From the NCBI RefSeq assembly GCF_015644585.1, contig NZ_JADOBI010000007.1, forward strand, positions 62,001 through 126,000: a stretch of DNA of 64,000 bases. The letters are read 5' to 3'. The position numbers were made by a program, and so were the translations under genes. The DNA comes from Rahnella laticis. Its GTDB lineage: Bacteria > Pseudomonadota > Gammaproteobacteria > Enterobacterales > Enterobacteriaceae. Below, piece by piece: positions 52,270 to 61,591 of this stretch (positions are counted from its first letter, which is position 1; each line of letters begins with the position of its first letter). Under the pieces are notes generated by a model. It saw only the letters and a list, made by a program, of their open reading frames with translations. It searched no databases and had not been told where the DNA came from.

Positions 52270-52497
52270 ATGGAAAATTACGCGAACAAAAGTGGTGATT
52301 CACAGGTTGTCAGCTTCCAGATTGATGCCAACTCGATCAAAGTCCGATTCAAAAACAATCACGTTTATCTCTACGATATCCGTCATCCCGGCCCGGAACA
52401 TCTCGAAAAAATGAAAGAACTCGCCCGCGCCGGTTGGGGGCTGAATACCTACATCGAAAGCGAAGTGAAAACGGATTTCTCGTCGAAAGTTTTCTGA
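52270..52497 (+). CDS. small protein of unknown function, possibly KTSC-like
   Basis: 75 residues, no signal or membrane part. The pattern SIKVRFKNNHVYLYDIRHPG followed by LEKMKELARAGWGLNTYI recalls the KTSC domain (a short strand-rich fold ending in a helix and the NxYI segment); this is a guess from pattern. The ATG at 52270 follows AGGA with usual spacing. Single gene between a terminator and the pirin gene. Confidence 0.6.
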   Translation: MENYANKSGDSQVVSFQIDANSIKVRFKNNHVYLYDIRHPGPEHLEKMKELARAGWGLNTYIESEVKTDFSSKVF

Positions 52498-52652
52498 CAT
52501 CAGGACTGCGTTTCCGGGCGGTTGTGAGCCAGCCGCCCGCGTTTTGTTTACCGTTTCAGCGTAAATTACACCTTGTTAACAATCTGCTGTGACAACCTCC
52601 GCTGAACCCGCTAGTCTTCGTTATTATCCAGTGTTTTAACGGAAACCCCGCC

Positions 52653-53507
52653 ATGACCCGAAAAATTGTTAAGCAATACAAAGCCAGTCGTGATGATATC
52701 CGCGATCTGCAAACCCGCCGTCCGGTTCCGGGGCCGGAACTCGAGCAGCTCGACCCTTTCCTGTTTCTCAATCATCACGGCCCGCAGGTTTATGCACCGG
52801 ATAACCTCGGTTTACCCTTCGGCCCTCACCCGCATCGCGGGTTTGAAACCGTCACGTTTATCCTGCGCGGCGAACTGGCACACAGCGACACCGGCGGCCA
52901 TGAAAGTGTTATCGGTACCGGCGGCGTGCAGTGGATGACGGCCGGTTCGGGCCTGATTCACTCTGAACTTTCACCGGAAGCGTTCAAACGCCACGGCGGT
53001 GAACTGGAGATTCTGCAACTTTGGGTGAATTTACCGTCGCGGCTGAAAATGACGCCTCCGGGTTATGTCGGTTTGCAGGCGCAAGACATCCCGCAAATTC
53101 TGCTGAGCAAAGGACACGGCGCGATCAGCCTGATCTCCGGCAGCGTGGCAGGCGTCACCGGCCCGATAAAATCCCTGACCGATGTCACCCTGATGACCGT
53201 TCAGATGAGCGCGGGCAGCGAAGTCACCTTACATGCGCCGGCGGCACGGCAGGTCTTCCTGTATACGGTGAAAGGACGGCTGAAAATCGATGATATTCCG
53301 GCACAGGCCTGGCATCTGATTGAGCTGGATAACAGCGATGACCGCGTAACGATAACCGCAACCGACGACACCACGTTCCTGTTCGGACACGCTGACAAAA
53401 TCAATGAACCGGTGGTTTCTCACGGCCCGTTTGTGATGAATACGGTGCAGGAAATTAATCAGGCCATTCTGGATTATCAGGCCGGAAAGTTTGATGTGAA
53501 GCTGTAA
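52653..53507 (+). CDS. pirin family protein
   Basis: 284 residues in the bicupin pirin fold. The N-terminal metal site is visible in GPHPHRGFETVTFILRGEL with a further His in LAHSDTGGHES, and IHSELSPEAF adds the last ligand region. Some bacterial pirins have quercetin dioxygenase activity; others act in redox control. No operon partner. A bidirectional terminator follows. Confidence 0.9.
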   Translation: MTRKIVKQYKASRDDIRDLQTRRPVPGPELEQLDPFLFLNHHGPQVYAPDNLGLPFGPHPHRGFETVTFILRGELAHSDTGGHESVIGTGGVQWMTAGSGLIHSELSPEAFKRHGGELEILQLWVNLPSRLKMTPPGYVGLQAQDIPQILLSKGHGAISLISGSVAGVTGPIKSLTDVTLMTVQMSAGSEVTLHAPAARQVFLYTVKGRLKIDDIPAQAWHLIELDNSDDRVTITATDDTTFLFGHADKINEPVVSHGPFVMNTVQEINQAILDYQAGKFDVKL

Positions 53508-53527
53508 TCTGACAGTGTTGACATAAT

Positions 53528-53550
53528 AAAGGCGCCACACGGGCGCCTTT
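53528..53550. terminator. bidirectional terminator between pirin and dacD
   Basis: AAAGGCGCC and GGCGCCTTT form a perfect 9-bp stem with a five-base loop between two convergent genes. Confidence 0.85.
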
Positions 53551-53570
53551 ATGCATGATGAGAATTCGTC

Positions 53571-54740
53571 TTAGATTTTCAGTTTCACGTAGTCAATCGC
53601 ACGGCTGATAATCCCGCCCTGCGCCACGTCTTCCAGCGCCACCAGCGGCACGGTTTTGATGACTTTACCGTTATCCACGATATTAATGCTGCCCAGTTCC
53701 TGGCCTTTTTTCAGTGGCGCATCAATCTGCGGATTGGTCAGCACGTACTGCGCTTTCAGTTTATCGGCGTCAGACTGCGGAACGCTGATGAACACATCGC
53801 TCAGGGAACCGACTTTCACCTGAGGATTCGCACCGAACCAGACGTGCTCGCTGGAAACGGTCTGATTCGCCTTGAAAATCTGCTTGCTGGTGTATTCGCG
53901 GAAGCCCCAGGTCAGCAGTTTACGTGCCTGTTCTTCGCGCCCTTTTGCACTTTTCCCGCCCATGACGACAGCAATCAGACGACGATCGCCCTGCGTGGCG
54001 GACGCGATAATGTTGAAACCGGCGCTTTCGGTGTGACCGGTTTTCAGGCCATCGACTTGCAGGTTTTTATCCCACAACAGGCCGTTGCGGTTCTGCTGGG
54101 TGATGTTGTCGTATGTCAGCGATTTCTCAGCATACATACGGTATTCCTCTGGCTCGCCGCCGATAATGGCGCGGGAGAGTTTTGCCAGATCGTATGAGGT
54201 GGTGAACTGCCCCGGCGCATCCAGACCGTGTACGGTTTCGAAATGCGTGTTGGTCAGGCCCATGCTGACCACGTACTGGTTCATCATGCCGACGAACGAA
54301 TCCTGGCTTCCGGCCACGTAATCCGCCATCGCCACGCACGCGTCGTTGCCGGAAGTAATGATGATGCCGCGGATAAGGTCACGCACGGAAACGCGGTCGC
54401 CCGGTTTGAGGAACATCAGGGAAGAACCTTCGAGGCTCTTGTTACCGGCCACCCAGGCTTCCTGAGGAACGGTCACCACATCGTCCATGGTGATTTTTTT
54501 GTGGTCCAGCGCGCGGTCGATAACATAACCGGTCATCAGTTTGGTCAGGCTTGCCGGGTTGCGGCGGTCGTCCGGGTTCCCGGCGGCCAGTACATCACCG
54601 CTGGCGTAATCCATCAGCACGAAGGACGCGGCATCAATGCTCGGCGGAACTACCGGAAAATCCAGTGGAGCGACAGCTTTAACGCTGCCTGCGGAGAACA
54701 TCAACACACAAGATAGGACACTAATTACACTACGTTTCAC
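53571..54740 (-). CDS. dacD: D-alanyl-D-alanine carboxypeptidase DacD (PBP6b)
   Basis: 389 residues, same length as E. coli DacD. A signal peptide (ends near GSVKA) leads to the serine peptidase domain: SXXK as Ser64-Leu-Thr-Lys67, SXN as Ser130-Gly-Asn132, and KTG in VDGLKTGHTESAGFN. Family parts DTHFETVHGLDAPGQ (here NTHFETVHGLDAPGQF) and NRNGLLWDKNLQVDGLK agree with DacD. A PBP5 C-terminal beta domain and a weak amphipathic end anchor it to the inner membrane. It trims pentapeptide side chains. Confidence 0.94.
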   Translation of the reverse strand: MKRSVISVLSCVLMFSAGSVKAVAPLDFPVVPPSIDAASFVLMDYASGDVLAAGNPDDRRNPASLTKLMTGYVIDRALDHKKITMDDVVTVPQEAWVAGNKSLEGSSLMFLKPGDRVSVRDLIRGIIITSGNDACVAMADYVAGSQDSFVGMMNQYVVSMGLTNTHFETVHGLDAPGQFTTSYDLAKLSRAIIGGEPEEYRMYAEKSLTYDNITQQNRNGLLWDKNLQVDGLKTGHTESAGFNIIASATQGDRRLIAVVMGGKSAKGREEQARKLLTWGFREYTSKQIFKANQTVSSEHVWFGANPQVKVGSLSDVFISVPQSDADKLKAQYVLTNPQIDAPLKKGQELGSINIVDNGKVIKTVPLVALEDVAQGGIISRAIDYVKLKI

Positions 54741-55199
54741 TGAATCATCCTTAAACGCGCCTTACCGGCAGGCGCAGAATGCGACCCTGCCAGCAGATAA
54801 AAAAATACGGAATATTATTTGCCGCATAGGGTGCCCTAAATCGTCGCTCAGAAAAACCCTTAGTCTTTTGCTAACCATTTCATAGTGAAACGGTTCTGTT
54901 ACATCTTGACCTTAATTTGACCAAAAACCTCACATGGTGCCGTCATCACCCTTTCTTATCGCAACCCGCTGTTTTAACTCAGTCTGAAAATCACAACGCG
55001 CGTCGCATTCTGCCGGTAAAAATCCGTTATTCGTGGAGATTTTTAAGCAATAGACAGATCTAATCACACCATCATGGCATTCGATTAGACGCCGCTGCAT
55101 CTCCCTCCTAAACTTGTGACATAAAATTAACAATCGGATTAACAACTCACCGTTCTGATTGTTTACAGACCAGACAAAAACCACCTGCGAAGCATAACT
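54741..55199. other. long intergenic region between dacD and the YdeP-type gene
   Basis: 459 bases, AT-rich, with divergent promoters for dacD and the molybdoenzyme gene presumably inside. I see no open frame of note, no clear hairpin with T-run and no repeat. AT-rich blocks such as the one from 54796 to 54826 may be binding ground for H-NS-like proteins. Confidence 0.4.
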
Positions 55200-57506
55200 A
55201 TGAAATTTAAAACTGAGATCAAACCCTACCACGGCGCGGCCGGTGGCTGGGGTGCACTGGAATCCACCACCCGTTTCGTCTTCGACAGTAAAAAAGTCCT
55301 CTCCAATCTGCGTAACCTGATGCGTGTTAACAAAGGTCGCGGATTTGACTGCCCGGGCTGTGCCTGGGGTGATGATAACCACAGTACGTTCAGTTTCTGT
55401 GAAAACGGCGCGAAAGCCGTCAGCTGGGAAGCCACCCGCAAAGCGGTTGAGCCGGAATTTTTCGCCCAGCACAGCGTGACCAAACTGCGCGCGCAGAGCG
55501 ATTACTTCCTCGAATATCAGGGTCGCCTGACCCACCCGATGCGCTATAACCGCACCACCGACCATTACGAACCGATCAGCTGGGACGCCGCATTTTCGCT
55601 GATCGCCAGCCATCTTAAAGGCCTTGAAAGCCCGGATCAGGCAGATTTCTACACCTCCGGCCGCGCCAGTAACGAAGCCTCTTACCTTTATCAGGTCTTT
55701 GGGCGGATGTTCGGCACCAACAATTTCCCTGACTGCTCGAATATGTGTCACGAAGCCAGCGGCGTGGGCCTCAAGCAAAGTATCGGCGTCGGTAAAGGCA
55801 CCATCCGTCTGGATGATTTCGAAAAAGCGGATGCGATTTTCGTCTTCGGCCAGAACCCCGGCACTAACCATCCGCGCATGCTGCACAGCCTGCGTCATGC
55901 GTCTGACCGCGGTGCTAAAGTCGTCAGCTTCAATACCCTGCGTGAACGGGGTCTGGAACGTTTTGCCGATCCGCAAAAACCGCTGGAAGTGGTGACACCG
56001 AAAGCCGGTCGTATCAGTTCTGCTTATTACCAGCCGAATCTCGGCGGAGACATGGCTGCCGTGCGCGGTATCGTGAAAGCGTTATTGCAGACGCACCGCG
56101 AGCGCATTGCGTCCGGCCAGCCTTCCCTGTTTGATGAAGAATTTATTGCGGCAAACTGCGCCGGTGTGGACGAGTATCTGGCTATCGTCGATGAGACCCC
56201 CTGGGACAAAATCACTGAACAGTCCGGCCTGAGCGAGCAGGACCTGCGCGAAGCCGCGGCGATTTATATGAATGCCGAACGCGTGATTTGTACCTGGGCG
56301 ATGGGCGTGACGCAGCATAAACACTCCGTGCCGACCGTGCGTGAAATCACCAACCTGCAACTGCTGTTCGGTCAGCTGGGTAAACCGGGTGCCGGTTTGT
56401 GTCCGGTGCGTGGTCACAGTAATGTGCAGGGCAACCGCACAATGGGTATCGACGAAAAAGCGCCGAAAGCCCTGCTTGATGCGATGGAAAGCCACTTCAA
56501 ATTCACTCCGCCACGCGTTCCCGGCCACAATACCGTGGAGGCGCTGGAAGCCATGCTGCGTCATGAAGCCAAAGTCCTGATTTGCCTCGGCGGTAATCTG
56601 GCCGCAGCAGCGCCGGACACGCCGCGCACCGAACAGGCGCTGAGCAATCTGGATTTATCCGTGCAAATCAGCACCAAGCTGAACCGCACGCACCTGACGC
56701 CGGGCGCTGAAGCGCTGATCCTGCCAACGCTTGGGCGTACCGAGCTGGATATGCAGGCGACCGGTTCGCAGTTCATCACCGTGGAAGATTCTTTCAGCAT
56801 GGTGCACGCGTCAGAAGGCGTGGGGATCCCGTTGTCTCAGGAACAGCGTTCAGAAACCGCGATTGTCTGCGGTATCGCCAACGCCGTGCTGGGCGACAAA
56901 TACCTGGACTGGATGGCGCTGGCCGACGATTACAACCTGATCCGTGACCATATCGAAGCGACAATCCCAGGATTCAAGGATTTCAACGCGCGCTGTGATA
57001 TCAAGGGTGGTTTCTATCTGGGGAATGCGGCAGCCGAGCTGAACTTCAATACCCTGAGCGGCAAAGCCAATTTCAGCGCCGCGCCGTTGCCGGATGTACT
57101 GATCCCGATGGGCGACCAGAATGCGCCGTTTACGCTGCAAACCTTGCGTTCTCACGACCAGTACAACACCACAATTTACGGCCTTGATGACCGCTATCGC
57201 GGCGTGTACGGCCAGCGCGAAGTGCTGTTCATTCACCCGCAGGATCTGGCCGATTTAGGCCTGAAAGACGGCGAACTGGTGGAAATCGAAACCCTGTGGA
57301 ACGACGGTATCGAGCGCAAGGTGACCGGGTTTAAACTGGTCAGCTACGACATTCCGCGCGGCAATCTGGCCGCCTATTACCCGGAAACCAACCCGCTGGT
57401 GCCGATGTCCAGTTTTGGTGACCAGACGCACACGCCAACCTCCAAAGCCGTTCCGGTGACCATCCGTCGCTGCGAGCAAAAAGTCGACCTGCAACGTATC
57501 GCATAA
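55200..57506 (+). CDS. ydeP: FdhF/YdeP-family molybdopterin oxidoreductase
   Basis: 768 residues, close in length and order to E. coli YdeP, a formate-dehydrogenase-like protein linked with acid resistance. The N-terminal CPGCAWGDD segment replaces the usual 4Fe-4S motif of FdhF with a CxxC only. Later parts are FYTSGRASNEASYLYQVF, SNMCHEASGVGL (with the Cys expected near the molybdenum), GQNPGTNHPRML, WAMGVTQHKHSV and RGHSNVQGNRTMGI, and a molydopterin dinucleotide-binding domain closes it (LRSHDQYNTTIYGLDDRYRG in outline). Substrate unknown. Single gene with a long upstream region. Confidence 0.9.
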   Translation: MKFKTEIKPYHGAAGGWGALESTTRFVFDSKKVLSNLRNLMRVNKGRGFDCPGCAWGDDNHSTFSFCENGAKAVSWEATRKAVEPEFFAQHSVTKLRAQSDYFLEYQGRLTHPMRYNRTTDHYEPISWDAAFSLIASHLKGLESPDQADFYTSGRASNEASYLYQVFGRMFGTNNFPDCSNMCHEASGVGLKQSIGVGKGTIRLDDFEKADAIFVFGQNPGTNHPRMLHSLRHASDRGAKVVSFNTLRERGLERFADPQKPLEVVTPKAGRISSAYYQPNLGGDMAAVRGIVKALLQTHRERIASGQPSLFDEEFIAANCAGVDEYLAIVDETPWDKITEQSGLSEQDLREAAAIYMNAERVICTWAMGVTQHKHSVPTVREITNLQLLFGQLGKPGAGLCPVRGHSNVQGNRTMGIDEKAPKALLDAMESHFKFTPPRVPGHNTVEALEAMLRHEAKVLICLGGNLAAAAPDTPRTEQALSNLDLSVQISTKLNRTHLTPGAEALILPTLGRTELDMQATGSQFITVEDSFSMVHASEGVGIPLSQEQRSETAIVCGIANAVLGDKYLDWMALADDYNLIRDHIEATIPGFKDFNARCDIKGGFYLGNAAAELNFNTLSGKANFSAAPLPDVLIPMGDQNAPFTLQTLRSHDQYNTTIYGLDDRYRGVYGQREVLFIHPQDLADLGLKDGELVEIETLWNDGIERKVTGFKLVSYDIPRGNLAAYYPETNPLVPMSSFGDQTHTPTSKAVPVTIRRCEQKVDLQRIA

Positions 57507-57534
57507 CCCGTTCTGCGGGATGCGCCGTAAATCT

Positions 57535-57568
57535 CCCCTTTTGCTTCAGGGTTATGAGGCAAAAGGGG
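57535..57568. other. stem-loop between the YdeP-type gene and rnb
   Basis: CCCCTTTTGC pairs with GCAAAAGGGG (10 bp) over a 14-base loop. No T-run follows on the plus strand. It may end the upstream message weakly or lie in the rnb leader. Confidence 0.5.
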
Positions 57569-57653
57569 CAGATGCCGCTTGCCCGCAGGGGCTGAATCGC
57601 GTAAAACTGTCTGCCGCTAATCGAGCCACATTAACCCTAATTCTCTGGACGAT

Positions 57654-59597
57654 ATGTTTCAAGATAACCCGCTGCTCGCGCAGCTAAAACAGCAACTTCA
57701 CTCTCAGACTCCACGTGTCGAAGGCATTGTAAAAGGGACTGAGAAAGGCTTTGGCTTTCTTGAAGTAGACGGTCAAAAAAGCTATTTCATTCCGCCTCCG
57801 TACATGAAAAAAGTCATGCACGGTGACCGCGTAATCGCCTCGCTGCAAACCGAAAAAGAGCGTGAAGTCGTCCAGCCGGAAACACTGGTTGAACCTTTCC
57901 TCAGCCGTTTTGTGGGCCGCGTGACGAAAAAAGACGACCGTCTTTCTATCATCCCCGACCATCCTTTATTACGTGATGCGATCCAGTGTCGCGTTGCGCG
58001 CAACATCAATCACGAAGTCAGTGACGGCGACTGGTGCGTGGCCGAAATGCGCCGCCACCCGCTGAAAGAAGGCGATCACAGCTTCCAGGCTGAAATCACC
58101 GAATGGATCACCACCGGCACCGACGATCTCGCGCCGTGGTGGGTCACGCTGGCCCGTCATAATCTTGAACGTGAAGCGCCAAAATCTGACATCGCTGAAC
58201 TTCGCGATGAAGGCCTGACCCGCGAAGACCTGACTGCCCTGCCATTTGTTACCATCGACAGCGGAAGTACGCAGGACATGGATGACGCGCTGTATGTGAA
58301 AGACAACGGCGACGGCACCCTGCTGATGACTATCGCGATTGCTGACCCGACGGCGTACGTCACCGAAGGCAGCGAACTTGATAACATCGCCAAAAAACGC
58401 GCATTCACCAACTACCTGCCGGGCTTTAACATCCCGATGCTGCCGCGTGAATTGTCCGATGACGTGTGTTCCCTGTGGCCGGACGTCAGCCGCCCTGTTC
58501 TCGCCTGCTCCGTCACGCTGGGCTCCGATGGCGCACTGGGCAGCGACATTCGTTTCTTCGCCGCCACCATCGAATCCAAAGCCAAACTGGCCTACGACGA
58601 TGTGTCCGACTGGCTGGAAGCGGATGAGAAAAGCGCATGGCAACCTGCCAGCGATGTGATTGCTGATCAAATCCGTCTGCTGAAACGCGTTTGCGATGTG
58701 CGCAGTGCATGGCGCACCGAACACGCGCTGGTATTTAAAGACCGTCCTGATTACCGCTTCGTTCTGGGTGAAAAAGGCAACGTTCTGGAAATCATCGCCG
58801 AGCACCGCCGTATCGCGAACCGCATTGTTGAAGAATCCATGATCGCCGCTAACGTCTGTGCAGCCATTGCACTGCGCGACAGCCTCGGTTTCGGCGTATA
58901 CAACGTGCATACCGGTTTCGACCCGTTGCTGGTTGAAAACGCGGTTACCGTACTTGCGGCCAATGACGTTGAAGCTAACGCCCAGGAACTGCTGACTCTG
59001 CCAGGTTTCTGCGCGCTGCGCCGCAAACTGGATGCCCTGCCAACACAGTTCCTTGACAGCCGTATCCGTCGTTTCCAGACCTTTGCAGAAATCAGCACCA
59101 CACCGGGGCCGCACTTCGGTCTGGGTCTGGAAGCTTATGCGACCTGGACATCCCCTATCCGTAAATACGGCGATATGGTGAACCACCGTCTGCTGAAAGC
59201 GATGATCCTGCAACAGTCTGCTGAGAAACCTCAGGACGACATGACCGTTCAGCTGGCCGAACGTCGCCGGGCGAACCGCATGGCCGAACGCGACGTCGGT
59301 GACTGGCTGTACGCCCGTTATCTGGAAGACAAAGTCGGCACGGATGTGAAATTCAGCGCTGAAATTATCGACGTGACCCGCGGTGGTTTGCGCGTCCGCC
59401 TGCAAGATATCGGCGCCGTTGCCTTCATCCCTGCTCCGTTCCTGCACAGCGTGCGCGACGAGCTGGTATGCAGTGCTGACACCGGCACCGTGCTGATTAA
59501 AGGCGAAGTCGCCTATCGTCAGAGTGACATCATTGATGTCAATATCGCCGAAGTGCGGATGGAAAATCGCAATGTGATTGCCAAGCCTGCAGCTTAG
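57654..59597 (+). CDS. rnb: exoribonuclease II
   Basis: 647 residues; degrades single-stranded RNA from the 3' end. Two N-terminal cold-shock domains ([21 protein letters not shown], and the second to about residue 170) precede the RNB catalytic domain, with the acidic metal site in [14 protein letters not shown] and the Arg-rich end [21 protein letters not shown]-terminal S1 domain ([17 protein letters not shown]) completes it. The length agrees with E. coli RNase II (644). A terminator follows. Confidence 0.97.
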   Translation: MFQDNPLLAQLKQQLHSQTPRVEGIVKGTEKGFGFLEVDGQKSYFIPPPYMKKVMHGDRVIASLQTEKEREVVQPETLVEPFLSRFVGRVTKKDDRLSIIPDHPLLRDAIQCRVARNINHEVSDGDWCVAEMRRHPLKEGDHSFQAEITEWITTGTDDLAPWWVTLARHNLEREAPKSDIAELRDEGLTREDLTALPFVTIDSGSTQDMDDALYVKDNGDGTLLMTIAIADPTAYVTEGSELDNIAKKRAFTNYLPGFNIPMLPRELSDDVCSLWPDVSRPVLACSVTLGSDGALGSDIRFFAATIESKAKLAYDDVSDWLEADEKSAWQPASDVIADQIRLLKRVCDVRSAWRTEHALVFKDRPDYRFVLGEKGNVLEIIAEHRRIANRIVEESMIAANVCAAIALRDSLGFGVYNVHTGFDPLLVENAVTVLAANDVEANAQELLTLPGFCALRRKLDALPTQFLDSRIRRFQTFAEISTTPGPHFGLGLEAYATWTSPIRKYGDMVNHRLLKAMILQQSAEKPQDDMTVQLAERRRANRMAERDVGDWLYARYLEDKVGTDVKFSAEIIDVTRGGLRVRLQDIGAVAFIPAPFLHSVRDELVCSADTGTVLIKGEVAYRQSDIIDVNIAEVRMENRNVIAKPAA

Positions 59598-59626
59598 CGA
59601 ACGAATGGTCGTTTGATGTGCATCAG

Positions 59627-59656
59627 AGCCGGTTCTCAGGAATCGGCTTTTTTTTT
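59627..59656 (+). terminator. rho-independent terminator of rnb
   Basis: AGCCGGTTC and GAATCGGCT pair with one G-U, loop TCAG, then eight T residues. Confidence 0.92.
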
Positions 59657-59748
59657 ATGCGCTTTGGGCGAGCGCGGGCGCCTTTGAATTAGCTGGTTCG
59701 GGATCGGGAAAATTTCGGTTTTTCAATAACAGTGTTCACTTAACTCGC

Positions 59749-60400
59749 CGCGCCGAAACCGACCAAAGAGGGCTATGACGAGCCCTCTTTGGAATCTCCG
59801 CGTCTTTTTACAACCCGCGCTACCGCTCGCTGGCTATGTTTCATGTGCCGCAGCTATTGCCGCGAAAACTTGCCGCTGCGCGGTACCTTCATTTCGGTCT
59901 TCGAGACTAAGGTCTCGAAACACTCATTCAGCAAGCTTTCTGAAAGCGGCTGGAGGATTATCTAAATTCAAAGTCATTCAGTTTTCTTACTTAACCTTTT
60001 GTGAAAACGGCAACTCATTTTATTAAAAACAACTAGCAGTGAGGTTGTGAACTAAAAAGCCCCTGGCCGCTTTCAAAAATCGCGGGTTTTCTTACTTAAC
60101 CTTTTGTGAAAACGGCAACTCATTTTATTAAAATCAACCCGCAGTAAGGTTGTGAACTAAAAGCCCCTGGCCGCTTTCAAAACGACGTGGAGTGAGCGGT
60201 GAGAAACGGCGAGAGTCTTTTCCGAGCAGGTTCGAACCCGAAGCGAAAGTACCGCGCAGCGGCGGCGTTTGCGGCACTAGTCGGAGTTGCTGAAACATAG
60301 CCAGCCAGCGGCAGCGCGCAGTTGAAAAGCGCGGGTGTCCAGAGGGCGCGCGCGTTAACGCGCCCTTTGGGCCAGTTTGGGCGGCGAGCCCAAGGTCTTA
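59749..60400. repeat. compound palindromic repeat, copy B
   Basis: It starts with a perfect hairpin (CCAAAGAGGGCT / AGCCCTCTTTGG at 59763-59792). The arms, about 59813-59910 and 60228-60323, are inverted copies of each other and of the arms of copy A. The centre holds a tandem duplication. The right end carries the 72-base block identical to copy A (60325-60396). Copy B lacks the extra TTGGG hairpin units seen at the borders of copy A. It fills the gap between rnb and cbl and has the same orientation as copy A. Confidence 0.85.
59981..60182. repeat. 97-98-bp tandem duplication inside copy B
   Basis: Units 59981-60078 and 60086-60182 both run from GTTTTCTTACTTAACC to CTGGCCGCTTTCAAAA with few differences, separated by seven bases. 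Confidence 0.9.
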
Positions 60401-60453
60401 AAGTTGAAAGTTGAAAGTTGAATTACCAGGCGCCCGTATGACGCCTCATACCA

Positions 60454-61407
60454 TCAAATCTGATAGTCAATCACCGGCTCATCCCCTGCCGCAAACACCT
60501 TCTCCTTGATCTCATTCACCGATAACCCCGGATTACACAATTCGATAAACCGCCAGACGTAGTTTCTCTGCAACTGCGCTTTTTTAAGCCCCAGCCAGAC
60601 GGTGTTGCCTTCGAACAAATGCTCGGCGTTAATCAGCTGAAGGCCGGTATCTCGCGCGGCTTCAAAGGCTTTATCTGCCAGGATCCCCACGCCTAATCCC
60701 AGTTCGACGTAGGTTTTAATCACGTCAGAATCCTGCGCGCTGAGTACGATATCCGCGCTGAGCGCCGCGCGGCTGAAGGCTTCATCCAGGCGGGAACGCC
60801 CGGTGATGCCCTGACGATAAGTGATCAGCGGTTGTTCGCTGAGATGCTGCAACGTGACCGGGTGCTGCAACGTCAGCGGATGGCCCTGCGGAACTACAAT
60901 TGCGTGATGCCAGCGGTAATACGGGAACGCCGCCACCGCCGGGTCGTTCATCAGTTTTTCGCTGGCGATGGCCACGTCCGCCTGCCCGCTCAGTAACATC
61001 GCCAGCACTTCCTGCGGCGAGCCCTGATGAAGTTCCAGCCGTACGCCCGGATAAATCGCGCGGAAGGCTTTGATCACTTTGGGCAGACTGTAACGCGCCT
61101 GCGTGTGCGTGGTGGCGATGGTCAGTACACCCGCGTCTTCTTTCGAAAATACATCGGCCAGACGGCGGATATTCTGCGCTTCGTTGAGAATGCGCTCAGC
61201 CACGGCCAGCAGCTCTTTGCCCGGTTCTGTCAGCCCCAGCAGACGCTTGCCACGACGGATGAAAATCTCAACGCCCAGTTCATCTTCCAGCTCGCGAATA
61301 TGACGACTGACGCCTGACTGCGAAGTGAACAACATGTTCGAGACTTCGGTCAGGTTGTAATTGCATCGCGCGGATTCACGTATAATTTTGAGTTGTTGAA
61401 AATTCAC
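60454..61407 (-). CDS. cbl: Cbl, LysR-type activator of sulfonate utilisation
   Basis: 317 residues, closely like E. coli Cbl (CysB-like). It starts MNFQQLKIIRESARCNYNLT, has the helix FTSQSGVSRHIRELEDELG and the CysB-group effector core (IATTHTQARYSLPKVIKAF, ITYRQGITGRSRLDEAF, VLSAQDSDVIKTYVELGLG) and ends VIDYQI. In E. coli Cbl activates ssu and tau genes under sulfate limitation and responds to APS. It may act on the shared site ahead of the two sulfur operons 10-12 kb away. Copy B of the palindromic repeat begins about 50 bases after its stop. Confidence 0.93.
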   Translation of the reverse strand: MNFQQLKIIRESARCNYNLTEVSNMLFTSQSGVSRHIRELEDELGVEIFIRRGKRLLGLTEPGKELLAVAERILNEAQNIRRLADVFSKEDAGVLTIATTHTQARYSLPKVIKAFRAIYPGVRLELHQGSPQEVLAMLLSGQADVAIASEKLMNDPAVAAFPYYRWHHAIVVPQGHPLTLQHPVTLQHLSEQPLITYRQGITGRSRLDEAFSRAALSADIVLSAQDSDVIKTYVELGLGVGILADKAFEAARDTGLQLINAEHLFEGNTVWLGLKKAQLQRNYVWRFIELCNPGLSVNEIKEKVFAAGDEPVIDYQI

Positions 61408-61537
61408 CGCTGTCTGCCTCTGTTCTGCCTGAAAACCCTATTGTTACGATCTGTAGCTATGCCAGACAAATAAGAAAAAGCGGTTACTTATGCTTTTTAC
61501 GACTATAGCCTGCTCACCGGATTTTCAGCGCCCATAA

Positions 61538-61560
61538 AAAAACGCCGGCAGGCGGCGTTT
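61538..61560 (-). terminator. terminator of the 2-hydroxyacid dehydrogenase gene
   Basis: On the minus strand AACGCCG, CCTGC and CGGCGTT are followed by seven T residues, separating this gene from cbl. Confidence 0.88.
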
Positions 61561-61591
61561 TCTCTCATTATCGGGTAAATAAACCGGCGGA

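Noticed and set aside
61351-61366. AGGTTGTAATTGC string resembling part of a Ter site
   Set aside because: It has T in place of the conserved C after GTTGTAA and no matching flanks; it lies inside cbl coding sequence.
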